From the NCBI GenBank assembly GCA_028673005.1, contig CM054115.1:59522907-59586906 (forward strand): a stretch of DNA of 64,000 bases, read 5' to 3'. The translations under genes were made by a program, and so were the position numbers. This stretch comes from Tanypteryx hageni (taxonomy: Eukaryota; Arthropoda; Insecta; Odonata; Petaluridae). Of this stretch, positions 11,741-23,480 are shown in pieces (within the stretch, counting starts at the first letter, position 1; every line of letters begins with the position of its first letter). The notes under the pieces are model-generated. The model was not told where the DNA came from and made no database searches. It saw only the letters and a list, made by a program, of their open reading frames with translations.

Positions 11741-12559
11741 TTTCACGTCGAGTTTGCTCTCAAATGGAGTCGAGCCACGGATTGGCTCACCGGTTCTTCA
11801 GGATCTCCACGCTCCCCCCACACTCTTTCTCTTCTCCGACGTGATTGAATGGGTTTTAAGTTTAATTGGCATCCATTTGCAATCCTTCAACGGTCGAACC
11901 GTAAAAATTTCCGCGTTTTGCTTTGAAAAGATGATCCTTTAATTGGTCAATTCGATACGTTATTTCGATCTACCGAAGACGAAGGTTTTTCTCTTTCCGT
12001 TTAGTATAATTTTGAAGTTGGTCGGTGGCGTTAGATTGAATTTGAGCTTAGAAAATGTGACTTATTTAAGTTTTTTATACCGCCTTTAAGTATTCTGGGT
12101 ATTGTAAATTTTTTGTGACCTCTGGCTTACATTAAATGTAATACTCATTATTATTGCCCATTGACTAAGAACGAAATCTTTGAATCAACTCCGGGGAAAT
12201 ATCATAAGTATACATTTTAAATCGTTTTGTGATAACTTTAAGTTATAGTTAATTAATTTAACAAAAAACAACGGGAGTAATAAAATAAACTAATAATGTT
12301 TTATACTTACGACGTCTTAAATGAGAATTATGGGTTAGTCAAAATTTATGTTGGAATACATTTACATTTCGTATGCCACAGTACAGTTTTGGTGAAACTT
12401 GGCCGGTATGTAGAGTGTTAAAAAATATAGGACGCGTAGTGTTTCTTATCCGCTAATAAGCGTTTTCAGGGATAACGTCATCTCCAAAATATATACGTTA
12501 AAGCAAATTCTGGAGGAATATCTAGCTCCAAGACTAAAGGAGATTTAAACAAGATGGAA

Positions 12560-13255
12560 AGGTATACTCCATAAATGGAATACACAGAGATTTCAAAGGC
12601 ATTCTTAATGCGAAATACGTATGAAACGGTATCGAAAGTTTGGGCGATTCTCGAATTTTTATTCCCGAAACTATAAGTCGTAATTATATAGTCTCGGGTA
12701 CTGTCTTGTAGAAAATGTTGTTCTCTATCCAAATAAATTTTTTAATCTATGCCTCAAATTGTTTGTTTTAATTGTTGTTTGCCAAGAGAACCGTCTTACA
12801 ATTAGATATCGATGTAAACAAAATATGCGATGTTTTTCGCTGGATTTTCTAGAATTTCTATCTCCGAAACTATAACTCGTAATTATGTGGTCTTGTTAAC
12901 TTTCTTGTAGTAAATGTTGTTCCGTGTCCGAATAATTTTTTTAATCTATACCTTACAGATCATATAAGAGCTAGGGAGAGAAAAGTTCGGTATTTCATTG
13001 TTGCTTGACGGATGCCATTTAGCGAGATACTAGTATAAGTTTATTAAAGTAATTATGTAAAGTGGAAATTCTAATATATGGATTCAGTTCAGAATCACAA
13101 TTGGGCGATACATTTTAATAAAGATCACTCATACTTAATTTAATTAAAATCCGTCTAGCGGTTAAGCAGATGATAGTTACGATGGACGAACGGACGGACC
13201 AGACGTGCCCATAAGGCGTTCCCCTATTACCGCTTCACTTGTAAAGAACGCATAA
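12560..13255 (+). repeat. Interspersed repeat family B, copy 1
   Basis: This roughly 0.7-kb repeat matches 26300-26935 along its length. Shared words include AACGGTATCGAAAG, CTCCGAAACTATA, CGTAATTATGTGGTCTTG, GAGATCATATAAG-type and TAAGTTTATTA. Each copy contains an internal direct duplication of about 200 bp: the block with TCCGAAACTATA followed by GTCGTAATTA and AAATGTTGTT-like occurs near 12650 and again near 12850. No coding frame is apparent. The 3' side holds a simple GGACGAACGGACGGACC segment in this copy only. Confidence 0.75.
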
Positions 13256-13649
13256 AAATGCTAAAATTATTTGGTACCTATATCAAGGTAAAATTTTCTT
13301 CGTGAATTTAGTTTGGCTACGCTTATTTTGAAACAATTATTTTTGGTATTAAATGAAGAAAATTTTATTCTAAATAAAATTCTCCTAAATCGCTTTACTG
13401 AAAAGTTTTTAAAATGGTGTTAATTGGTTCAGCAACCTTTAGTCTCATCGGATTATTTTTACGTAAGTCTTTAATAAATATAAGAATTAGTGACATGTAT
13501 TTTATAAAATGAATGAAATGGTTAGATTTACATTTGGAGATTTTGTAACCTTTGTGCATAAATGTTTTAAAATGGAATGTGGTAAAGCATTGGATTTCGT
13601 AGATAACATCTAAAGATTATTTGAAATTGGCTAATTGAAATCCCTTTTT

Positions 13650-13865
13650 ACTTTCTTTATACATAGTGTAGGGGAAAGTATTGTTTTCATGAAAAAAATC
13701 GATTTCGAGGTTCCAACGTAAATACGTTTAAGGTACCCTGAACACGTTTTGACCATTTTCTCAATGATCTCTGTGTATGTGTATGCGATAAAAATTTTGT
13801 GGGTGCTATAACTCAATAACTATTAATCAAATCATCGCAAAATTTTATATTTGACATTTGTATTA
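13650..13865 (+). repeat. Interspersed repeat family A, copy 2 (first third only)
   Basis: Starts with TACTTTCTTTATACATAG and follows copies 1 and 3 through AACACGTTTTGACCATTTTC and the GGGTGCTATAACTCAA block. Similarity ends near 13865, so the copy is truncated. Confidence 0.75.
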
Positions 13866-15430
13866 AAGGGACAAATGTTGAACCGTAAAATTTATTTTAC
13901 AGCTCAGGAGTTTTTATTTTAATTCCATTCTATACACTGTAATATCCAAAATTTATTTTTAACATGGAGAAGAGTTGATTAGTTATTGGTAGGCTTGATA
14001 GGGTTCGATTTAAATCGAAAAACGTCGATTTTTTTAATTTCAAAACTACGAAAATGAATAGTCGACGATAAGCGTCGTTTTTCAACATGATGGAAAAGTA
14101 TACGTATAAAAACCTATTCTGAATTATAATATAAAAGTCGTTTCTGTTTACTTTTTTCGCAATATTATTTGCTATTAAAGATTTAGTTCCTTTTTTGGGA
14201 TTGCATTAACAGTGGGACTGAAATAATGGTATTTCCTCACACTCAAATAAGCGTCTTTTTGAAATGCTCACGCTTCTACTCTGAATAATCAATTAAAGGT
14301 CCTAGGGTAGTTTTGAGAACACGTATTTCTTATTGTTGGACTTTTTGAGGTGTTTGTGATTATATTTGCCAACCTAATGGTGGGATATTCCACGAGCCTC
14401 TCAATACAGGTAAGGTCATGGATACGTTCCGCTGAGACTTCCTCGACCTCTGTTTAACGAGGTTCGGAAGAAAGGAATTTCAGTGGTCGTTTGAGACGGT
14501 ATTGCTGCCCTTTCCACTCACCTAGCCCGTGGAGTGTACTTCTGGAGCAAATGTTTTTCGATTCCTTCCTAGAGTTTTTACTTAATATGGACGTTGTTGT
14601 ATGCACTTTCAACCCTTCTCCGTATGCATTGAACCCAACGTTTTGGCAGTCTTCCTCTAAAAGTTATCCAGGAAGGATCGTTCTGCTCTCTTGCTTTTGG
14701 CTCCTTCATCCTTTGCTAAAGATTAGTAAATTTCAATTTCATATAATGGCTTAAAAAAGGTGTACATAAATTAGCAATCGTTACTTATAATTGAAGAAGG
14801 ATTAAGGATTAATATTTATTTGCTATACATATGTCGTAAAATATTTTGCCTATTGGAAAAACACATTTTAATCAGAATTTGAGGTTTATCGAGCACTGAA
14901 TAATATTTATATATAATTACTCAATGTCTGTCCGTCCGCCCGTCCCCCCTTTTATATCTTGAACAGTTTGTCATATAGAAATGCTGTAAACGCCATTTTA
15001 TTTCTGCCAACTAGAAAAACTATTTTACTTTACAAAAGTGTCCCGGATTCGACTCTGGGAGACGATTATATTTTCCCATATTTTTACACAGGATTTTCGA
15101 TTTATTTAATTGAGTAAAATACGTTAATATGAATCGAAGTTGTCCGTTTTTGCTTTATTCGACGGATAAAATTATAAAATATTTTATTCTTGAGATTATT
15201 AGATTCTAAACGGAAGACTTTGTCAGAAGCACGCGTTTCTTTTCGTATTTTTATGGCTTTATTGTACTCTTTTCGGTAGCCAAGGCGACCCGCAATGTTG
15301 CCTCCGATTGAATTAGCGTCTATTAAGCCTTCAAATGTATAAAGAATTGCGTTATTCGCTTCGTGCACTTTACGAAGCATCGAAATTATAGTTGTAGCAT
15401 TGTCAAACTTAATAGATTGCAACGTTAATA
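13866..15430. other. AT-rich DNA with a possible tRNA-like B box
   Basis: No gene recognised. The segment 14920-15075 has a GTCTGTCCGTCCGCCCGTCC run, followed about 100 bp later by CGGATTCGACTCTGGGA, which resembles a polymerase III B box and suggests a decayed SINE. From 15102 to about 15440 a minus-strand frame stays open for about 113 codons next to the LINE, without a recognisable motif. Confidence 0.35.
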
Positions 15431-15444
15431 ATTGAAGATTATAA

Positions 15445-16858
15445 TTATTCAGTTTACTGTTCTTATAACCCTTCCTCCAATTTTGAAATCTTCTGTGCCT
15501 TCTAACGCTTCTTGCTTTAGATTTCTCCATATATTGAATAGAATCGGCGATAGACAGTAGCCCTGTCTTACTCCTCTGCCGATATTTACTCCGCAAGTGT
15601 CCGCATTCTCCAACCTGACTTTTACAACATGATTCACATATAGATTACTGATCAGTCTCCTGTCTTACCAGTCTAAACCTATATCCTTCAATATCTTCAT
15701 CAACATTACCCAATTTACTGTATCGAATGCCTTCTGCCAGTCTACGAAACATACGCAGATATCTTGACTGTTCTTTATTGCCCTTTCCGATATGATTCTA
15801 ACTACCCCTATAGCATCTCTATTTCCTCGTCCTTTTCTGAAATTGAATTAAACATCCTCTAGCATTTCTTCTGCCTTTTCTCCGGCCTTTTATGAAGAAT
15901 CTTCGTGATGATCTTCGAAGTGTGTGACAAGAGGTTTACCGTTCTGTAGTCTTTACACTGCATTGCCTTTGGGTTCTTCTTTAGAGGGATCATTGTTACT
16001 TCTAGGAAATACCGAGGCCACTCTCCCTTGTAGTAAATCATTAATTAATTTTGTTATCGTTTTTAGTCCGTCTGATCCCATGAATTTATGTACCTCAGCC
16101 GGTATTCCATCGCTGCCTGTGGCTTTCCCTTTCTTTAGTTCCACTGTCGCTTTTTCTCATCTTCCAGTTTTATTTACGCTGATCCTGCCTGCTTGCTGTA
16201 TAGTTCCTTAATGTATTCTTCCCATACCTGTGCTACATCCTTCGTTTCTGAGACTATCTTCCCATCCGTATTCATAATTCCTTTACAACGAATTCCATTA
16301 GACTTCTTATCTTCTAATTCCAGTGCCCTAGCGTACATCATATGGTGCCTTCCTAACTTCTCCATTTTTTTTATTTCATCATATTTTTCTTTTATCCAAT
16401 TTTCTCTAGCTTTATCCATTACCCTTCTCAACTCTTTGTTTATACATCTATAGTTGGCTCTACCTTCTTCACTGTTAACGTTTTTCCATTTTCGTCTCTC
16501 ATCCATTTTCTCTAGAATTTCCTCAGTGATCCATGGTTATCTTATTTTCTTCTCTTGTTTTCCAATCTCGTTATCCAAGGTATCCTTGATACTGGTTTTA
16601 ATTTCTTCCCATTCTATATTCACGTTCCTTGGATTGTTTTCCACATTTCTTAGGCGATCTTCCAATTTCATGCTGACTTCATCCTGCCTTTCTTTCAGTT
16701 TTCTTGGTCCCAAGTCTGTCTTTCTCTTCTCGTTTTTTTTAATTGTTTGAGCTTTATACTGACGTCAACTATTAGGAGGTTGTGATCTGAATCAATGTCT
16801 GCCCCTGGTAATGACTTGGCGTCCTTTATGCAATGATTCAGGAACGTCTTAGTAACGC
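15445..16858 (-). pseudogene. LINE remnant: endonuclease tail and partial reverse transcriptase
   Basis: On the minus strand, from high to low coordinates, the reading gives ADIDSDHNLLIVDV (conserved end of an apurinic-type endonuclease), a linker with PWITEEILEKMDERRKWKN, and then reverse-transcriptase landmarks: GKATGSDGIPAEV, IPLKKNPKAMQCKDYRTVNL, CFVDWQKAFDTVNW with the first catalytic Asp, and GVRQGYCLSPILFN. The second catalytic motif (FADD or YADD) should follow GGRVIRT but is absent: the similarity stops there, near 15445. Frame changes occur near 16150, 15950 and 15860, with at least one stop at 16517. The family resembles the endonuclease/reverse-transcriptase LINEs common in arthropods; the clade is not assigned. 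Confidence 0.9.
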
Positions 16859-17120
16859 TCCTTTTTAGGCGCGTTTTGCTACTAGCATAAGCCCATATTA
16901 GCTTTGGTTTTGTCTGTCCGTCCGTCCGGATGTTCGTTCTCGGCTTCTACCTAATGGATTTTTATGAAATTTGTTATTAAGGACTTAAAATCAAAGAAAA
17001 TAAGAAAGTCACAAAAACAAATCACGTAAGCCAATCAGGGGTACCACTTTAATGGTGACAAAAAATGAACTTGCCGTTATATCTCGTAAATTTTTGATCA
17101 AATTAAAATAGTTTTCTAAA
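16859..17120 (+). repeat. Probable non-autonomous repeat with GTCCGTCCGTCCG run
   Basis: Begins CTTTTTAGGCGCGTTTTGCT directly at the LINE edge, contains TGTCTGTCCGTCCGTCCGG and then AATGGATTTTTATGAAATTT. This order is characteristic of decayed interspersed repeats in insect genomes. The GTCCGTCC run also occurs near 14930 and, inverted, near 13190. No boundaries could be fixed. Confidence 0.4.
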
Positions 17121-17756
17121 ATATCTTGTATAACTAATAACGTAGAGTATTTCTTTCCCTATACATTTTTATCGTAGGAGTAGCCGTTATCAAGAAAATT
17201 GAACAAGAATTTCGTAATTCGCTTTGAGCTTAGAAAAATTCATGCATATCTACCTAATTGTTGTCAACGTAAATAATCTTATTGGTTACTGCATAAATAA
17301 GATCTGCTATAATCACAAAATTCATTTAATTCCTTACGCGTGCATGACAGATTTTGTAAGCGGAAGGAAATGGATTATCTACGGCGAAGAAAAGAACATA
17401 AACGTAAATATTACAACTACTGAACTCAAGTGAGGTATGTTTTAAGTAATTTTTGTTTTTTTTTTGGTTGATTAAAACTGATTACAAAATAAATCACAAT
17501 ATATACATTGAATATTTCCCTGGATTCATTTTTGATATATCGTTTTGCAGTATTTAGTCATTAAAATTAGGTAATGTTTATTGATGCACCAACTTAGGGG
17601 TGAGAAGAAATTTTTAATAGATAAAGATACAATCGGGTCGTGGTGTTTTGCTATGTTATGGTATGTGTTTGGTCAAATTGTATCGTATAGTTTCAAATAC
17701 TCCATCACACGAAACGCGCCTATTTGTGATACACTATACACTTTCCTAAGTTGTCA

Positions 17757-17872
17757 TGCATAATTGTTGGATCATCGTGGCTATATCTAATGTCAGAAGG
17801 CTACGGTATGAGTTTATATCTGTTCTTTGTAAGGTCTGAGATTTTCTCGCAGTTCCTTCAAATATTTACCTG
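17757..17872 (+). repeat. Interspersed repeat family A, copy 4, first piece
   Basis: Matches the distal part of copies 1 and 3 (GGCTATATCTAATGTCAGAA, TTTTCTCGCAGTTCCTTCAA, AATATTTACC). It then breaks off and resumes at 18527, so a block of about 650 bp interrupts it. Confidence 0.7.
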
Positions 17873-18526
17873 GCCATCCGCTGGATCTTTGGCCTCGCTC
17901 AGCCCACACAGGGATGGTGGGGGGGAGGGATCACATGTCCAATAATATTATCGCCTTCATAGTTCTCCTGCACCTCATACAGCGGGGATGCACAATTTGA
18001 ATAAAATTGAAAGCGCTGCCCTCAGAAGTAAAATATATATGAAAGAAATGTAAATCTAAGAAACGCACCCAATGTGGAACTAATGGCAAATGAACCTGAA
18101 CCTTGTCTCCTCGTTGAGACAGCAGTTATAGTAGAACAAAGAAACAAATCAACAGACAAAGTACACAGGGAATCAACAGGAGAGACCGCGCGAATGCAAA
18201 TTGCGCGCCTCTATGAGGCTCCCTCTACATTTGAGAAATTTATATATAACGTTTTCTTCTTCGTTTTGGTTTTCTGTATTTACGCTAAATTTCGTTTTGA
18301 TTGGATAAGACTTGGAAATTAGTGCAATGCGCTAACGTAAATTGCGCAGGAACTATATGGGTGGTGTTTTAGAAAAACTATAGGTAGTCGAGTCTAAGTT
18401 ATTTGTACATGCACACGAAGATTGGTGAAAATCAGGCGTCCGAGACAGCAGTTATCGTAGAACAAGCAGACAAAAAGACAAAGTCACAGGGACTCAACAA
18501 GAGAGACCTCGCTTCGCTCGACCAAT
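17873..18526. other. 650-bp insertion in family A copy 4 with an internal direct repeat
   Basis: This block separates two adjoining pieces of family A. It carries a direct repeat of about 70 bp: GAGACAGCAGTTATAGTAGA at about 18116 and GAGACAGCAGTTATCGTAGA at about 18442, both followed by a CACAGGGA(A/C)TCAACA stretch and AGAGACC. Short GC-rich words such as CTCGCTTCGCTCG and GCGCGCC occur next to the repeats. No terminal inverted repeats were recognised. Confidence 0.6.
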
Positions 18527-18590
18527 TAGTCTATTTGGAATTTTTAGAAATATTACAGTTATTTAGGAAGTCACATTTTGGCCACATCAG
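18527..18590 (+). repeat. Interspersed repeat family A, copy 4, terminal piece
   Basis: TCTATTTGGAATTTTTAGAA, ATATTACAG and GGCCACATCAGATTTTT match the end of copy 1 and its immediate flank, which shows that family A continues past the GGAGAAAGTC word. Confidence 0.7.
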
Positions 18591-19460
18591 ATTTTTAAAT
18601 TAATGATAGCAATCTAGTTAGTTAAAAATGTGATTTCTCTTTACCGAAATGAACTCCAGAAGGTTTTAATCGCTCTTTTGTAAAGATCTATCTTTTATTA
18701 ATTTAAACTATAATATCATGGTTGATAATTTCTATTATGTTCCACAAATGTGCTTTTATATGTGTCTCCTTTGTATAATTTTACTTGATAATAGACTAAT
18801 GAGATATTTTATAGACTTCATTATTATTATATTTTTCGAAACAAAATTTTACTAACAAAGTTTTGAGTATTGGGTTTATTTAGAGGCAAAAGTAGTTTTA
18901 ATATAAAATGTTAAAACATATGCAAGTTTGTCTCTCTTATGGTTGCATGTAATAAAAATCCTTTCATCTATTCAATATAGTATTATCAACTTAAATAGAG
19001 CATACAATAAGTACCTTCTGCTCTTTATCTAAAATACATTCAAATGGCGATGCTATTTTGCTATAAAAGCGCATCCACGGTTAAATAAATGCTCGAATAA
19101 ACGTTTACTTGAGTAAAACCTCCCATAATTACGCTGTTATTATAATGAATAGCTTTATATAGCGAGGATATAAAGGGACTGATTATAGTTTTCCAATATA
19201 GGTATCCAACGACAAAATGCCCCAAAGCGGTCAACCTCAGAATTCTCCGATCCATTAGGGCTAATAGGAGCTGGTGTTTCGTTCTATGTTCTCCTCCGCT
19301 ACTATTTCTACCCTTCGATGTTCCATTCCCGACAGAGCTTTTCCCCCGGATTCCGTTTTGGTCCCCTGAATACAATGCCACCGCAATACCCTAGAACTCT
19401 CTTCTGTCAGCGCGGGCCTCTGCTCCCTATAAAATCCTTGCGTCGTGTCATCGGCCGTAA
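18591..19460. other. AT-rich non-coding DNA, nothing recognised
   Basis: No repeat family member, RNA gene or protein motif was identified. A 106-codon minus-strand frame at 19061-19381 has no recognisable feature. Confidence 0.55.
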
Positions 19461-19469
19461 GTCGAACTA

Positions 19470-20050
19470 CCAGTCTCTCTCTCTCTCGTTACTACTTTCA
19501 TTACTCTTCTTCCTCTACCATATTCTCTTTTTGCACATTTTTTTTCCCTTCCTATCAAAATTTTCCACTTATCTCTCTTCGTCTTTCGAATTTATACTTC
19601 TTGATCTCCTTTCTTTTACACCGACATTTCATCTTCATATCATTCTCTTTAACATGTTTCAATTCCATTTTGCCAGCTATTTTCTTCGTATATATATATA
19701 TATATATTTACATCAATCTTTTTTGTTTGACTTACTAACCTGTATCTTTTTCTCTCTGCCACGTACTTCTCCTTTGCCGTCCATCTTTCTTTCTCTTATG
19801 GTTAGCTGTTTTTTTGCATTACATACATTTATTTTATATTATTTTCCTATTATTCTGTTTAGCTCTCTCTCTATCTCCCGTTTCCGTTTTATTTTTTCCT
19901 TCAAACTTTGTATTTCCGGTCTTTTTTCTACTTTTATTCTTTGTTTCTTCATATGAAATTCTCCTATATATGTAACTTTCACTTCTTTTATCTACTTTGA
20001 GTCTGTTTGGTTTACAGTCACGTCTAGATCTTAGTCTCTCTTCGCGAGAT
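19470..20050 (+). repeat. Polypyrimidine (T+C) tract with a short (TA)n
   Basis: T-rich pyrimidine sequence, interrupted by a short TATATATA block at about 19690-19708. The 212-codon plus-strand frame here is Phe, Leu and Ser rich and is explained by composition. Confidence 0.8.
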
Positions 20051-20690
20051 ATTTCTGTAATTTTAAAGGCAAGATAGGTCATTAAGTCTTTAGTAACGAT
20101 TTATGCCATAAACAGAAGTGTCTCTAACTCTTAAAGTTTATGGCTATATATGTAAGAATGAAATTTTGATATAAATTCTTTTATTAGGATTTGAGGTCGC
20201 ATATGCATATGGCACGTTTAACTGTAGCACATCATCATTCAAGTGTGAGAAATGTTAAATAGTAAGCACTTGAATAAATAAGTACGGATTGGTTTTACAG
20301 CATTACTATAAATATTGGAGATACATAAGATAAGAACATTTTTTTTCCAAATGCTTATTCTAGAATATGTTTTCATCCATAGGACGAGCTCAATAATTCT
20401 CTAGTAAAGTACTGAAATACTAATTAATATTGTATATTTTCGAGCTGAAATACAATAAATAAACGGGAATAATTTGGCAAAAATGTTCATTCACTATAAA
20501 TACGTATATATGTACGGTTAAAAACACCAATGAGGTGACTGGAACCTTTCTTTACGTTAAGGACTTCTCTAATTACGGACTTCATTCGCTTGTCTTAGTT
20601 ACTTGATTTTTCTCTAGAAAGTCTTGCCCTCTGAATTTCTTGCGTTTTGCTACACTACATTTTCTCAACTTGAATCGATTTCTTCCATTG
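20051..20690. other. AT-rich non-coding DNA, nothing recognised
   Basis: Short spacer between two pyrimidine tracts; nothing identified. Confidence 0.6.
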
Positions 20691-21065
20691 TTCATTCTCT
20701 CCGTATCTTTTTAACAGTCGAATCCAGTTTCCCCCTTCCACCTCTTTACATTATCCCCTATCCTTTTCTTCCATCCGACCTCTACACACTCTCTCTCTAC
20801 CACAACCCTTTCCTTTCACAGCTCCCCCACTTTCTCCCTCTTCGTTCTACTCCTTCCCAACCCCATCTTCCTCTCCCCTTTCTCTCTATCGCAATCTGGG
20901 CTCAATAAATCACTTTGACCACCTGCTTTCTTCCTCTCTCTATCTCTCTCCCCCCTCTTCCGATTCCTGTGTAACTCTGGTGCTCTTCCACCTATCTTTC
21001 CTACTACTACTACTACTCTTCCCGCTTTTTCCTCCACTTCCTCACTCCTCCCCTTCATCTTCCAT
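20691..21065 (+). repeat. Polypyrimidine (C+T) tract
   Basis: C+T rich with a small CTACTACTACTACTACT trinucleotide run near 21003. Confidence 0.8.
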
Positions 21066-21489
21066 CCCTCCCAGGTGGCCCTGTAGTGTAGCCTCGTGCC
21101 AGGAATTCCAATAGCTCATCGTGACGGATATCTCAACTCCAGTGTATGTTATTTATTCAAGAGTTTTTCGGCCTTCTCATCTTTTCTATCGCCATACGAA
21201 AAAGTTACATTTTCCTCCTCCGTTTGATATATATGTAAGTTGGTGTGAATATCTATATATATACATATATATATATACATATGCATACATGCATACACAA
21301 CATAAATATATTATGCTTGTAAAGGTTGACTGTAAATATAGTTATTTCAACTGAGAAAATTAGTCACTTTGGTTTTTAATACATTACTAAAAATTGCTCA
21401 TGGGAAAGAAAGGTCGGGGAAATAGGACGATATTTGTTCGGCTGGGAACGAATGTCGGACAATCGAGAGAGAAGGAAATATTGATGGAT

Positions 21490-23480
21490 TCCTCTCCCTT
21501 TATCTCTCTCGCGGTGTTTTTTAAGTTCCTCACATATTTTTTTATTTCTCTAACTTTCTCTATCGTCTTGCAATTCCGACAAACCACTCCCTACTATACT
21601 TTTCTGCCTGCCGCCTTTCGAATACTAATGATCCAACCGACTCTTTTTCTCTATCCATCCTTTCTCCTCTCCCTTCGCATTCTTCATTTGTCTTTCTTCC
21701 TGCCTCTTTCTTCTCGTTTTATTGCCTTTGTTTTTGTACTTCCCCCGTCGCTATCCTTTATCTCCCATTTTTCATACCCTTCGCGGTCATTCTTATTTCT
21801 GTCTTTGTTTTTGATACACTTTCAATGTATCTTGTTCTTACCTACCCCTTAATATACCATCTTCATTTATGTTTATTGTCCGTTTTTATCCTACTTTTTT
21901 ATATTTCCTACCTTATCTTCCTTATTGTTTGCTTCTTTATATTCCTTTACTACTCATTTCTCCTTTTCCTTCCTCTACTTTTATTCAACTCTGTTTTCCT
22001 CTTCAAACCCTTACGTATTTTTTCTGATTTCATTTTGTTTTGCTCTTCTGTTCCTGCCGTGCCTTATTCCTCTCATATTCTTCCTTAATCATTTGTTTAT
22101 CTTTTGTCTTTTTCTTTCTCCTTTCTCTATTTTTTTATCCTTCTTTTCCTTCCTATTTATTTTACCCAACTCTTTTCATTTCTCCTGCAAAGACCCATTC
22201 TTTCTAATTCCTTTATAAGGGTCTTTTTGCTCTCCTATTCATGTTATCGTTTATTTCTCCCAGTTTCTACTTTTCTACAGTATTGTTTGCTTCGTTTTTC
22301 TTATAAATTTATTTTTTCTTTTCGGTCTTCTTTTTCCATCATCTTTCTTTATCAAACTCTTCTCCCGTTCCTTCTTCTAACCCTTGTTTATTATTTATTA
22401 TTTTCATTTTAGGTTCTTCTTTTCGTTGGTCTCCGCTTTCTGAATCTTTTCCATTATCTTGTTTTTCCCAGTCTTCCATCCTCTAAGTATCATTCCTCTC
22501 CCAGTTCTCTTACATCTCCTTTCTCCGATCCTACTTCCTCGTTCCCCACCTTTCCTCTTCCTCTCTTTTACGTTTCCTCCTCTCCTCTATCTCTTTCCCC
22601 CTCTTCCTTTTTTCTGGAGAAAAAGGGGTGCCCAGCCGTCTGCGGTGCTCCGTATCTCTTTGGCATCCTTCCCAACCTAACCTCCCTCTCTCTTCTCCCA
22701 TCGCTCCACGCCCATCTGATACCCTCTCGCACGTACAACCTACGCACACCATCCCATCCACCTCAGAGCTCCCCCTCCTCCCGCCTCCTAGTTCTTTTCC
22801 TTTTCTCTTCCCTTTATACACCGGCTCAGACTCACACACGCCCTTTTCGCAGTACCGTTCTCTTCCTCCAAGCATGTCAGTAGTATCACCTATGCTTTAC
22901 CTATGGTCCACGCTCCGGGAAAGAAAATCCTCCCTCCTTTTTTCCCTCGTCGCTTTTTTTCTACCTCTTTACGTAAAGTTGCGCGCATCTCTCCGACCAA
23001 TTTCTTCCGCAAAAAAATCCCTCGACGCGGGAATTTCCGATCATGTTTGTTACCTCATAGAGTTCGTAACGCATGGTTCTTACTATCTTCTCGCTTTCTC
23101 TCTCCTGCTCATCTATTCCAAATCCGCATCTATCGCTACCGTCTGTGTTATTTATTTCCAAGCCTTAGTATTTTCCTCCCATATGGTTCGCAAGTCTCCT
23201 CTATCGAATTCCGTGTTATCCACTCTCTCGAGTTCCACCGCCGCCCCGTATAAGGCCTCCATGCATGCTTCCCCCGATTATTCCTCCCTCTTGGCATATT
23301 CGTTCTCTGCCCAAGCTGCCCTTCCACGTTCCTGCTCAAACCTGACTTCGGAACCTACGCAACATCTTAACTCATTCTTCCCTTTTTCTTAATCGATCTC
23401 TCTTTCTCTCTCAAGCTCGTCTCTTTTTCATCTTTCTCCTCTTCGTTTCATATCTTCTTCTTTGTATTTTTCGTTTCCTT
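21490..23480 (+). repeat. 2-kb polypyrimidine (T+C) tract
   Basis: The longest tract of the window: almost 2 kb of TTTCTT, CCTTCC and CTCTCT words, more mixed and CpG-containing from about 22620 to 23350. Plus-strand frames of up to 254 codons arise because stop codons need A or G. The 254-codon frame at 22628-23392 lies in the more mixed part and is the least trivially explained, but it is Ser, Leu and Pro rich, with no motif recognised. Confidence 0.8.

Noticed and set aside
22628..23392. 254-codon plus-strand open frame
   Set aside because: Lies at the mixed edge of a pyrimidine tract, Ser/Leu/Pro rich, with overlapping frames of the same character and no recognised domain.
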